Shown: positions 1 through 7,116 of the stretch, piece after piece
How the letters are laid out: the number at the start of each line of letters is the position of its first letter
Numbering within the stretch: position 1 is the stretch's first letter
From: Amycolatopsis camponoti
Lineage (GTDB): Bacteria; Actinomycetota; Actinomycetes; Mycobacteriales; Pseudonocardiaceae
Assembly: GCF_902497555.1 (NCBI RefSeq)
Contig: NZ_CABVGP010000003.1
Location: 1,116,001 to 1,180,000, forward strand
Length of the DNA stretch: 64,000 bases
Reading direction: 5' to 3'
Translations under genes and position numbers: made by a program
The notes under the pieces: model-generated
What the model saw: only the letters and a program-made list of their open reading frames with translations
The model's database searches: none
What the model was told of the DNA's origin: nothing

Positions 1-564
1 CTGCGCGACGTGACCCTGGTCGGCCAGGACTGGGGCGGCTTGATCGGGCTGCGCCTGGTCGCCGAGAACCCTTCGCGGTTCGCGCGGGTCGTCGCGGCCA
101 ACACGGGCCTGCCGACGGGGGACATCGACATGCCGGCGGTGTGGCATTCGTTCCGCGAGGCCGTGGAGAAGGCCCCGGTCCTGGACGTGGCGAGGTTCGT
201 CCAGTCGGGCTGCCGGTCTTCCTTGTCGGAAGAAGTGCGCGCGGCTTACGACGCGCCGTTCCCGAACGAGATGTACAAGGCGGCTCCCCGGGCGATGCCC
301 GGTCTGGTGCCCTACCGGCCGGACGACCCGGCTTCGGAAGCGAACCGGGCGGCGTGGAAGACGTTGACGGACCTGGAAATCCCGTTCCTGGTGGCGTTCT
401 CCGACGGCGACCCGATCACGGGCGGCATGGCCCCGATCCTGAAGCGCTCGATGAAGGGAGCGCAGGGCTTGGAGCACCCGGTGATCGCGGGAGCGGGGCA
501 CTTCCTGCAGGAAGACAAGGGCGAGGAGCTGGCAGAGCACGTGGCGCGGTTCGTGCGGGGCTGA
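1..564 (+). CDS. Haloalkane dehalogenase-like alpha/beta hydrolase (5'-truncated)
   Basis: The last 187 residues of an alpha/beta hydrolase; the reading frame is open to the left edge, so the start lies outside the window. The nucleophile elbow 'VGQDWGG' carries the Asp typical of haloalkane dehalogenases rather than Ser. A later 'SDGDPITGG' supplies a candidate catalytic acid, and 'GAGHFLQEDKG' supplies the catalytic His near the C-terminus. Family enzymes hydrolyse carbon-halogen bonds in the cytosol, usually with a total length near 300 residues, so roughly 110 residues are missing here. Substrate cannot be predicted. Other Asp-nucleophile hydrolases are possible, but the order of motifs fits this family well. 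Confidence 0.8.
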   Translation: MRDVTLVGQDWGGLIGLRLVAENPSRFARVVAANTGLPTGDIDMPAVWHSFREAVEKAPVLDVARFVQSGCRSSLSEEVRAAYDAPFPNEMYKAAPRAMPGLVPYRPDDPASEANRAAWKTLTDLEIPFLVAFSDGDPITGGMAPILKRSMKGAQGLEHPVIAGAGHFLQEDKGEELAEHVARFVRG

Positions 565-610
565 AGAAGAACCGGCGGCCGGCAACGCAAGCCGACCACG
601 ACATCACCAG

Positions 611-731
611 ACCTCCCCCGCCCCTCATCCCAGCCGCTTTTCAGTCGGCGGTCGGGTTTGTCAAGGCACGCTTTCCCGCCTTGACAAACGCGAGCGGCGG
701 CTGAGAGTCCCACCGGAGGGGCGGGGGAGGT
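611..731. repeat. Nested inverted repeat / multi-stem hairpin 1
   Basis: Three nested perfect stems share one axis: 611-625 pairs with 717-731 (15 bp), 631-637 with 697-703 (7 bp), and 656-667 with 678-689 (12 bp, 10-base loop). The structure lies just past the hydrolase stop, so it may act as a terminator, but it is far larger than a usual intrinsic terminator and has no T-tract. Confidence 0.7.
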
Positions 732-860
732 TGGACCCGCTTTGCCGCGGCAGAGCAGAGTCGGCGGCAGGAGAACAAAAGACTGTCCTCGCCGGACGGG
801 CAGGCTCTGGGATGGCCGTCCGTCTCGCTGCTGTCTCTCGTTTGAGAGGTGGGTCGCTGG

Positions 861-996
861 GTGGTCATCCCGTCGCCTGAACGAGGCCTATCACTTTGAG
901 CCGGGCCCGCAAGCTTGCGTTGTCGTCTCGCGTTGGTCTCTGTGTTGCGGGCCCGGCTCAAAGTGATTTGACGGCCTCAGGCGACGGGATGGCCAC
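861..996. repeat. Nested inverted repeat / multi-stem hairpin 2
   Basis: A perfect 23-bp stem pairs 890-912 with 945-967 around a 32-base loop. An outer 20-bp stem pairs 861-880 with 977-996 with one mismatch. The outer arm ends 16 bases before the stop codon of the leftward aminotransferase, so termination from that side is plausible. The size and perfection suggest more than a simple terminator. Confidence 0.75.
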
Positions 997-1011
997 CCAG
1001 CTCTTCTGGTG

Positions 1012-2301
1012 TCAAAGCGCCGCGTGGGTTGCCTTCAGTGCGTCGACCAGGATGTCCAGGCCCTCCTGGGCTTCCTCCGCCGTCAACGTCATCGGTGGGC
1101 CCAGCCTCAGCACGTTGCCGTGCAAACCGCCCTTGCCGATCAGCAGGCCGCGCTTCTTCGTCTCCTCCAGCATTCGGGCCGCCGCCGCGACATGCGGCGT
1201 CGTCGTGCCCGGCTTGATCAGCTCCACGCCGATCATCAAGCCCTTGCCTCGCACCTCGGCCACCAGCGGGCTGTCGACAGCACGCAACCCCGACAGCAGC
1301 TGTGCACCGCGAGCGGCGCAGTTCGCCTGCAGGTCGTGGTCCTTGATGTAGTCGAGCACCGCCGTCGCGCCCGCCATCGAGACCGGGTTGCCGCCGAACG
1401 TCGAGAACGACTGGGCCTGGAAGCAGTCCAGCACGTCCCCTCGGGCCACCACTCCGCCGACCGCCAGGCCGTTGCCGAGGCCCTTCGCGAACGTCATCAT
1501 GTCCGGCGTCACGCCGTGCGCGTCGATGCCCCAGAAGTGCTCGCCCGTGCGGCCCCAGCCCGTCTGGACCTCGTCCGAAACGAACAGCACGCCGTACGAA
1601 TCCAGCACCTCCTTCATCGCGCGGAACAGGCCGTCCGGCGGGAGGCTGAAGCCGCCGACGCCCTGGATCGGCTCGGCGATCAGGCACGCGACGTCGCCCG
1701 CTGTCGCCGTGTCCAGGACGTCCACCAGGTCGGCGACGCAGGCGTCGATGTACGCCGCGTCCGACAGGTCGCGGAACGGGCTGCGGTACCGGTAGCCGCC
1801 GTGGACGTAGTTGACCTTGACCGGGCTCAGCGCCGACGCCGACCAGCCGCGGTTGCCGGTGATCGCGACCGTCCCGAACGACCGGCCGTGGTAGGAGTTG
1901 CGCATCGCCAGCACCTGGTTGCTGCGCCGGAACTGCGTCGCCAGCATCAGCGCCGTGTCGTTGGCCTCGCTGCCGGAGTTCGTGAAGAACACCTTCGCGT
2001 CGGGGATGTTCGACAGCTTGGCGATCCGCTCGGCCAGCTCGACCTGCGAGCGGATCAGGTACAGCGTCGAGGTGTGCAGGATGCCCGTGTCGAGCTGCTT
2101 GCGGACCGCGTCGCCGATCTCGGCGACGTCGTAGCCCATCGAGTTGGTCAGCACGCCGGCGAAGAAGTCGAGGTAGGTGCGGCCCTGCGAGTCCGTCATG
2201 CGCCGGTCGTGCGCGTGCACGATCTCGATCGGCTCTTCGTAGAGCAGCGACATCCAGGACGGCATGACAGCGCGGTGCCGGGCGAGCAGCTCATCGGTCA
2301 T
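1012..2301 (-). CDS. Class III PLP-dependent aminotransferase (AGXT2-like)
   Basis: 429 residues, full length for class III (omega) aminotransferases. 'NSGSEANDTALMLA' binds the cofactor phosphate, 'FVSDEVQTGWGRTG' holds the PLP-ring Asp, and 'MMTFAKGLGNG' holds the Schiff-base Lys. The closest family impression is alanine-glyoxylate aminotransferase 2 or a related omega-amino-acid:pyruvate enzyme; the true amino donor cannot be read from sequence. It is transcribed away from serS with a 119-base divergent gap. The ATG start sits after 'gaggaggcg'-like purines. Its 3' end faces the large palindrome at 861-996. Confidence 0.85.
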   Translation of the reverse strand: MTDELLARHRAVMPSWMSLLYEEPIEIVHAHDRRMTDSQGRTYLDFFAGVLTNSMGYDVAEIGDAVRKQLDTGILHTSTLYLIRSQVELAERIAKLSNIPDAKVFFTNSGSEANDTALMLATQFRRSNQVLAMRNSYHGRSFGTVAITGNRGWSASALSPVKVNYVHGGYRYRSPFRDLSDAAYIDACVADLVDVLDTATAGDVACLIAEPIQGVGGFSLPPDGLFRAMKEVLDSYGVLFVSDEVQTGWGRTGEHFWGIDAHGVTPDMMTFAKGLGNGLAVGGVVARGDVLDCFQAQSFSTFGGNPVSMAGATAVLDYIKDHDLQANCAARGAQLLSGLRAVDSPLVAEVRGKGLMIGVELIKPGTTTPHVAAAARMLEETKKRGLLIGKGGLHGNVLRLGPPMTLTAEEAQEGLDILVDALKATHAAL

Positions 2302-2420
2302 CGAACGCCTCCTCGGGGTCTCAAGCGAGTATGAGGAGGCCGTGAACAGCGCTTCAACGATCAGACTGTCGGGATAACCCAGTAGGGACGCACAGTCTGT
2401 ACGGACTACCCTCTGTCTTC

Positions 2421-3683
2421 GTGATTGACCCCAGGACTCTGCGCGATGACCCGGAAGCCGTGCGCGCGTCGCAGCGCGCCCGTGGTGAAGACGAAGGAGT
2501 GGTCGACAAGCTGCTCTCCCTCGACACCCGGCGCCGCTCTTCCATCGCCGCCGCGGACAAGCTGCGCAACGAGCAGAAGCTCCTGGGCAAGCAGATCCCG
2601 AAGGCGCCGCCGGAGGAGAAGCAGCAGCTGCTGGCCACGGCCAAGGAGCTCGCCGCCCAGGTCAAGGCGGCCGAGGCGGAGCAGAACACCGCGTCGGAGG
2701 AGTTCGACCAGCTCTTCCGGACCGTGCCGAACCTCGTGCACCCGGACGCGCCGGTCGGCGGCGAAGACGACTACGCCGTGCTCAAGCACGTCGGTGAGCC
2801 GACCAAGTTCGACTTCACCCCGAAGGACCACCTCGAGCTGCTCGAAGCGCTCGGCGGCGTCGACATGGAACGCGGGGCGAAGGTCTCGGGCTCGCGGTTC
2901 TACTTCCTCACCGGCGTCGGCGCGCAGCTGCAGCTCGGCCTGCTCAACATGGCCATCGCCCAGGCGCTCGAGAACGGCTTCACGCCGATGATCACGCCGT
3001 CGCTCGTGCGCCCGGAGATCATGGCCGGCACCGGCTTCCTCGGTCAGCACTCGAGCGAGATCTACCACCTCGAAGACGACGACCTGTACCTCGTCGGCAC
3101 GTCGGAGGTGCCGCTCGCCGGCTTCCACGCCGACGAGATCCTCGACCTGAACGACGGCCCGAACCGCTACGCGGGCTGGTCGTCCTGCTACCGGCGCGAG
3201 GCCGGCTCGTACGGCAAGGACACCCGCGGCATCATCCGCGTCCACCAGTTCGACAAGGTGGAGATGTTCGTCTACACCAAGCCGGAGGACGCCGAAGCCG
3301 AGCACGAGCGGCTGCTCGGCTGGGAAGAGCAGATGCTCGCGAAGATCGAGGTGCCCTACCGGGTCATCGACACCGCGACCGGCGACCTCGGCACGTCCGC
3401 GCACCGCAAGTTCGACTGCGAGGCGTGGATCCCGACGCAGGACACCTACCGCGAGCTGACTTCGACGTCCAACTGCACGACGTTCCAGGCCCGCCGCCTC
3501 TCGGTCCGCTACCGCGGCGAGAACGGCAAGCCGCTGATCGCCGCGACGCTCAACGGCACCCTGGCCACCACCCGCTGGATCGTCGCGATCGTCGAGAACC
3601 ACCAGCAGGAGGACGGTTCGGTCCGCGTGCCGGAGGCGCTGCGCCCGTTCGTCGGCGGCAAGGAAGTCCTCACACCCCGCTGA
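2421..3683 (+). CDS. serS: Seryl-tRNA synthetase
   Basis: 420 residues starting at GTG. The N-terminal roughly 110 residues form the long antiparallel coiled coil that grips tRNA-Ser ('[11 protein letters not shown]' and following charged heptads). The class II core follows: motif 2 around '[24 protein letters not shown]' (split here as '[10 protein letters not shown]' then '[14 protein letters not shown]') and motif 3 near '[18 protein letters not shown]'. It charges tRNA-Ser in the cytosol and is an essential housekeeping gene. In M. tuberculosis serS (Rv3834c) lies near the same cell-wall region. It is probably monocistronic: a strong hairpin follows at 3706-3739. Confidence 0.97.
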   Translation: MIDPRTLRDDPEAVRASQRARGEDEGVVDKLLSLDTRRRSSIAAADKLRNEQKLLGKQIPKAPPEEKQQLLATAKELAAQVKAAEAEQNTASEEFDQLFRTVPNLVHPDAPVGGEDDYAVLKHVGEPTKFDFTPKDHLELLEALGGVDMERGAKVSGSRFYFLTGVGAQLQLGLLNMAIAQALENGFTPMITPSLVRPEIMAGTGFLGQHSSEIYHLEDDDLYLVGTSEVPLAGFHADEILDLNDGPNRYAGWSSCYRREAGSYGKDTRGIIRVHQFDKVEMFVYTKPEDAEAEHERLLGWEEQMLAKIEVPYRVIDTATGDLGTSAHRKFDCEAWIPTQDTYRELTSTSNCTTFQARRLSVRYRGENGKPLIAATLNGTLATTRWIVAIVENHQQEDGSVRVPEALRPFVGGKEVLTPR

Positions 3684-3705
3684 TTCGCGGTATGCCAGGT
3701 GCGCG

Positions 3706-3739
3706 CCCGTTCGGCCCAGTAAGGTCCGGGCCGAACGGG
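3706..3739 (+). terminator. Hairpin after serS
   Basis: Perfect 12-bp stem (3706-3717 with 3728-3739) and a 10-base loop, 23 bases past the serS stop and ahead of the lipoprotein gene. There is no T-run, as usual in high-GC actinomycetes. Confidence 0.65.
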
Positions 3740-3753
3740 AGAGGACTCTTCGC

Positions 3754-4755
3754 ATGCGCATGAAGTGGCAGGTCACGGTGGCCCTGGCGGCCCTGACCGT
3801 GGCGTCCGGCTGCACGGTGGCCGTCGGCGGTTCGGCGGCGCCGGTGCCGGGCCAAGGCCCGATCGTCAAGGCCGTCGACGCCTGCTCGCTGCTCGACGAG
3901 GGCCAGCTCGACGCGCTCGGCTACGAGGCCAAGGGCCGTTCGGTGCCGGAGAACAAGGACCGGAACCAGACGGCGATGTGCCTCTGGAACACCAAGGACG
4001 ACATCGAGCCGTCGGCCATCCTGAATGTCGGCTACACGACGGACATCGACTTCAACGAGTACATCGCCGGGGCCGTCCCGAAGGGCGAGCCGCAGCAGAT
4101 CGCCGGCTTCAGCTGGCGGCAGTACCCGTCGCTCCTCTCCGACGACTGCGTGCTGTACGCCCTCTTCGGCGACAAGTCGTTCGCGTACGTCAGCGTCTCC
4201 GAGCCGCCGATCGAAAAGTCGTGCGAGCTGGCCAAGACGGCCATCCCGCAGGTCGCGGCGCACCTGCCCGGCGGCCAGGACGCGCCGTCGATCACCCCGA
4301 CGGCGCCGGCCAAGACGGAGCCGGGCGGGCCGCTGCTGTCGGCCGACCCGTGCGCGATGCTGAAGCCGGACCAGGTGGCGCAGCTGAAGAACATCTCGCC
4401 CACCGGGGAGAAGGACAGCTCCTCGACGGTCCCCAACGCGACCTACTGCCTCTGGGACGACACCGACGGCGATCAAGGCCAGAAGGCGTTCGAAGTCTGG
4501 TTCGGCCCGAGCACGCCGATGACCGACTGGCCGGGCGTGAAGGGCGTCACCCCGCTCGAGACCGTCGACGTCGGCGGCAAGAAGTGGGGCGTCTACCCGA
4601 ACCTGGGCGGCCTGCGCGTGACCTGCGGCGCGTTCCTGCCGATCACGGAAACGTCGTCGGTGCAGGTGGTCAGCGGGTTCATCGGCGACGACACCAAGAC
4701 GTGCGACGTCGTCAAGCAGGGCCTGCCGCTGGTGACGGCGAACCTGCCCGGTTAG
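3754..4755 (+). CDS. DUF3558-type lipoprotein with two tandem domains
   Basis: 333 residues. A lipoprotein signal peptide ends in the lipobox 'VASGC', so the mature protein is anchored outside the membrane. Two DUF3558-like modules follow: the first opens with 'DACSLLDEGQLDALG' (about residues 42-56), the second with 'ADPCAMLKPDQVAQL' (about 198-212), each with a later 'CLW' segment and a closing Cys. They are joined by a Pro/Thr-rich linker. Most family members have one module. Function is unknown; a second DUF3558 protein sits in the secretion island at 50567. SD 'gggagagg' precedes ATG 3754. The stop overlaps the convergent oxidase gene by 4 bases. Confidence 0.85.
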   Translation: MRMKWQVTVALAALTVASGCTVAVGGSAAPVPGQGPIVKAVDACSLLDEGQLDALGYEAKGRSVPENKDRNQTAMCLWNTKDDIEPSAILNVGYTTDIDFNEYIAGAVPKGEPQQIAGFSWRQYPSLLSDDCVLYALFGDKSFAYVSVSEPPIEKSCELAKTAIPQVAAHLPGGQDAPSITPTAPAKTEPGGPLLSADPCAMLKPDQVAQLKNISPTGEKDSSSTVPNATYCLWDDTDGDQGQKAFEVWFGPSTPMTDWPGVKGVTPLETVDVGGKKWGVYPNLGGLRVTCGAFLPITETSSVQVVSGFIGDDTKTCDVVKQGLPLVTANLPG

Positions 4756-5939
4756 TCCTTCGACACCTGGTCGGCGATGTGGCGCGCGATCTCGAGCGCG
4801 CTCGTCGCGGCCGGCGACGGCGCGTTCAGGACGTGCACCTGGTCGCGCGCGGTCTCGATGAGGAAGTCGTCGACGAGGGAGCCGTCACGGCGCATCGCCT
4901 GCGCGCGCACGCCCGAGCCGTGGCGGACGATGTCGTCCTCGGTGACGGCCGGGACGAGCCGGGCGAGGCTTGCCGCGAACCGCTTCTTCGAGAACGAGCG
5001 CCGGACTTCGTCGAGCCCGGTCGGGAACGCGTACTTCTTCGCGAGCCGCCAGACGCCGGGGAAGGCCGCGACCTCGGCGACGTCCTTCGCGGAGAAGTCG
5101 GCCCAGCGGTAGCCCTCGCGACGCAGCGCGAGCACGGCGTTCGGGCCGGCGTGCACGCTGCCGTCGAGCATCCGCGTGAGGTGCACGCCGAGGAACGGCA
5201 GCGTCGGGTCCGGCACCGGGTAGATCAGGCCCTTGACCAGGCCGCGGCGTTCGGGCTTGAGCTCGTAGTACTCGCCGCGGAACGGCACGATCTTCGCCGA
5301 CGGGGTCAGCCCGGCCAGCCGCGCGACGCGGTCGGAGTGCAGCCCGGCGCAGTTGACGAGCCCGTCCGCGACGATGACGTCCTCACCGGTCGCGACCTCG
5401 ACCCCGCCGTCGCTCCCGGCGCGGATGGCCAGCGCGGGACTGTTCAGCCGGAGGTCGACGCCGGCTTCGTCGAGCAGCCGGACGAGCGCCTGGCAGACGC
5501 CGGGGAAGTCGATGATCCCGGTGGATTCGACCCGCAGCGCGGCGACGCAGGCGACCTCGGGCTCGTACTCGCGCGCCTCGGCGGGGGAGATCTTCTTCGC
5601 CGGGACGCCGTTGGCTTCGGCCCGCTCGGCGAGCGTGTTCAGCGCCGGGATCTCCTTCTCGTCGGTCGCGACGACGAGCTTCCCGCAGACCTCGACGGGC
5701 ACGCCGTACTGGCGTGCGAAGTCCACGATGGACCGGTTCCCGGCGACGGACATGCGTGCCTTGAAGGACCCGGGCTTGTAGTAGAGCCCGGCGTGGACGA
5801 CGTTCGAGTTGTGCCCGGTCTGGTGCGCCGCCCAGCGCGATTCCTTTTCCAGCACCGTGACGTCCAGCCCGCGCCTGGTCAGCTCCCAGGCCACGGCCAG
5901 ACCGACGATTCCACCCCCGACGACCACCACGTTGCGCAC
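4752..5939 (-). CDS. lhgO: L-2-hydroxyglutarate oxidase
   Basis: 395-residue FAD-dependent oxidoreductase of the DAO family. The N-terminal 'VVVGGGIVGLAVAWEL' is the dinucleotide-binding fold, followed by 'VLEKE' at the end of the second strand. 'GHNSNVVHAGLYYKPGS' is the characteristic LhgO segment. Later 'PFRGEYYEL' and 'NAPSPAATSALEIA' match the family. It oxidises L-2-hydroxyglutarate to 2-oxoglutarate, a metabolite-repair reaction. It is divergent from a TetR gene whose operator-like repeats lie between the two, so the regulator may control it. Confidence 0.9.
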   Translation of the reverse strand: MRNVVVVGGGIVGLAVAWELTRRGLDVTVLEKESRWAAHQTGHNSNVVHAGLYYKPGSFKARMSVAGNRSIVDFARQYGVPVEVCGKLVVATDEKEIPALNTLAERAEANGVPAKKISPAEAREYEPEVACVAALRVESTGIIDFPGVCQALVRLLDEAGVDLRLNSPALAIRAGSDGGVEVATGEDVIVADGLVNCAGLHSDRVARLAGLTPSAKIVPFRGEYYELKPERRGLVKGLIYPVPDPTLPFLGVHLTRMLDGSVHAGPNAVLALRREGYRWADFSAKDVAEVAAFPGVWRLAKKYAFPTGLDEVRRSFSKKRFAASLARLVPAVTEDDIVRHGSGVRAQAMRRDGSLVDDFLIETARDQVHVLNAPSPAATSALEIARHIADQVSKD

Positions 5940-5985
5940 GATCGACCAGGCTACGCGAGTGTCGCGGGGTCGCTGTTCCCTGGCG

Positions 5986-6029
5986 TTACCTAACAGTCGT
6001 CAGGTACAGTACCTAACCGATGTCAGGTA
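5986..6029. promoter_or_regulatory. Two operator-like repeats overlapping the TetR start
   Basis: Two near-copies of an imperfect palindrome with arms TACCT/AGGTA around a 10-base centre that starts AAC in both: about 5987-6006 and 6010-6029. The second copy covers the ATG of the TetR gene at 6020. Such twin sites in a divergent gap are typical TetR-family operators; binding is inferred, not shown. Confidence 0.7.
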
Positions 6030-6628
6030 AGCGGTTGACGCGGGAAGCGCGGCGCGAGCGGATCCTCGCCGCGGCCGGCTCGGTGTTCGCGTCGGCGGGC
6101 TACGACGCGGCCGGGATGCGCGAGGTGGCGGCGGCCGCCGGGATCAGCACGCCGGTGCTCTACGACCACTTCCCGGCGAAGGCGGAGCTGTACGCGGCGC
6201 TCCTGGAGTCCGAAGTGGACGGATTGCTGGCCGGCTGGGGAGCACTCCCGCCGTCGGACGACCCGGAAGTGCTGCTGCGCGGCCGCGTCTCGGCGATCTT
6301 CGCGTGGATCGAGAACCACGAGCGGGGCTGGCGGATGATCTTCGCGGAGACGCCGTCGGACCCGGCGGTCGCGTCGGTGCACCGCCGCGGCCAGGAACGG
6401 GCGACGGCCACCCTGGCGGCGCTGTTCCACGGCGTGCCACTGGACCTCACGGCCCGCATCCCGCGCCCGCTGGCCGACGAGGTGCTGGCGGAGGCGGCGA
6501 AGAGCGCGTTGAACGCGATCGCGACGTGGTGGTGGCGCCACCGCGAAATCCCGCGTGACGAGGTCGTCGCGCTGACGGTGGACCTGTTGTGGCGCGGCCT
6601 GGCCGCGCTGATCGAGGGGGAACGATGA
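6020..6628 (+). CDS. TetR-family transcriptional regulator
   Basis: 202 residues. The N-terminal helix-turn-helix is clear: 'RERILAAAGSVFASAGYDAAGMREVAAAAGISTPVLYDHF' (shown as 'RERILAAAGSVFASAGYDAA' followed by the recognition helix 'ISTPVLYDHFPAKAEL'). The C-terminal about 140 residues form the helical ligand-binding domain. There is no Shine-Dalgarno sequence before ATG 6020; the start lies inside an operator-like repeat, so a leaderless transcript is likely. Probably autoregulated and possibly controls the divergent lhgO and the coupled downstream NTF2-like gene. The ligand is unknown. Confidence 0.9.
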   Translation: MSGKRLTREARRERILAAAGSVFASAGYDAAGMREVAAAAGISTPVLYDHFPAKAELYAALLESEVDGLLAGWGALPPSDDPEVLLRGRVSAIFAWIENHERGWRMIFAETPSDPAVASVHRRGQERATATLAALFHGVPLDLTARIPRPLADEVLAEAAKSALNAIATWWWRHREIPRDEVVALTVDLLWRGLAALIEGER

Positions 6629-7116
6629 GCACCGAGACCTATCGTCGCGCGGCCGAAGCGGGCGACGTCGACCTGGCGATGACGGCGTTCGCGCCGGACG
6701 CCGTCCTGCATTCGCCGCTCACCTCGCGGGTGCGGTTCACCGGCCACGCGCAGCTGCGGCCGCTGATCGAGGTGGCGTACGCGCACCTTTCGGACATCCG
6801 CTTCCACACCGACGTCGGCGACGAGCGGACGCGGGTGGTGGTCTACACCGGACGGATCGGCGGCGAGCCGATCGAAGAGGCGACGCTGGTGCGCCTCGAC
6901 TCCGACGGGCTGATCGAAGAGGCGACGCTGTTCGTGCGGACGTTGCCGGGCCTGGTGGCGCTGATGGACCGGTTCGGGCCGGACCTCGCCCGGAAGAACG
7001 GGCGGCCGGCGGTGGCGCGGGTGCTGGGCGTGCTGGTGAAGCCGCTGCTGGCGATGGTCCGCTCGGGTGACCGGCACGCGGTCCCGCTGGTCAGCGCTCG
7101 CCGTCAGCCGGGGTGA
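6625..7116 (+). CDS. NTF2-like / SnoaL-like protein
   Basis: 163 residues with start ATG 6625 overlapping the TetR stop (ATGA), so the two are translationally coupled; 'gaggggga' just upstream is the ribosome binding site. The fold is suggested by 'YRRAAEAGDVDLAMTAFAPDAVLHSPL' split features: an N-terminal helix, then 'FAPDAVLHSPL', then 'TGHAQLRPLIEVAY' and a C-terminal sheet. Such cone-shaped domains serve as small-molecule binding proteins, isomerases or lyases. No catalytic residue set could be assigned. Its stop overlaps the convergent SARP gene by 26 bases. Confidence 0.75.
   Translation: MSTETYRRAAEAGDVDLAMTAFAPDAVLHSPLTSRVRFTGHAQLRPLIEVAYAHLSDIRFHTDVGDERTRVVVYTGRIGGEPIEEATLVRLDSDGLIEEATLFVRTLPGLVALMDRFGPDLARKNGRPAVARVLGVLVKPLLAMVRSGDRHAVPLVSARRQPG

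Larger units (their letters stand above)
565..1011. other. Convergent gene-free gap with two very large nested inverted repeats
   Basis: 447 bases between the convergent hydrolase and aminotransferase genes. I see no convincing gene. The gap is dominated by two multi-stem palindromes (about 611-731 and 861-996, listed separately). Between them, about 732-860, there are only short inverted segments such as 'ccggacgg' with 'ccgtccg'. Short open frames here have no recognisable protein character. Confidence 0.7.

Noticed and set aside
611..996. Transposon or insertion sequence ends
   Set aside because: No transposase frame between the arms, no target duplication seen, and arms nest rather than flank a gene.
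2302..2420. tRNA-Ser or T-box leader ahead of serS
   Set aside because: No cloverleaf or T-box core; only a short 6-bp inverted repeat was seen.
3765..5993. A 742-residue open frame on the + strand across the lipoprotein and lhgO genes
   Set aside because: Arg/Gly/Pro-rich shadow of two well-supported genes; no domain and wrong codon bias.
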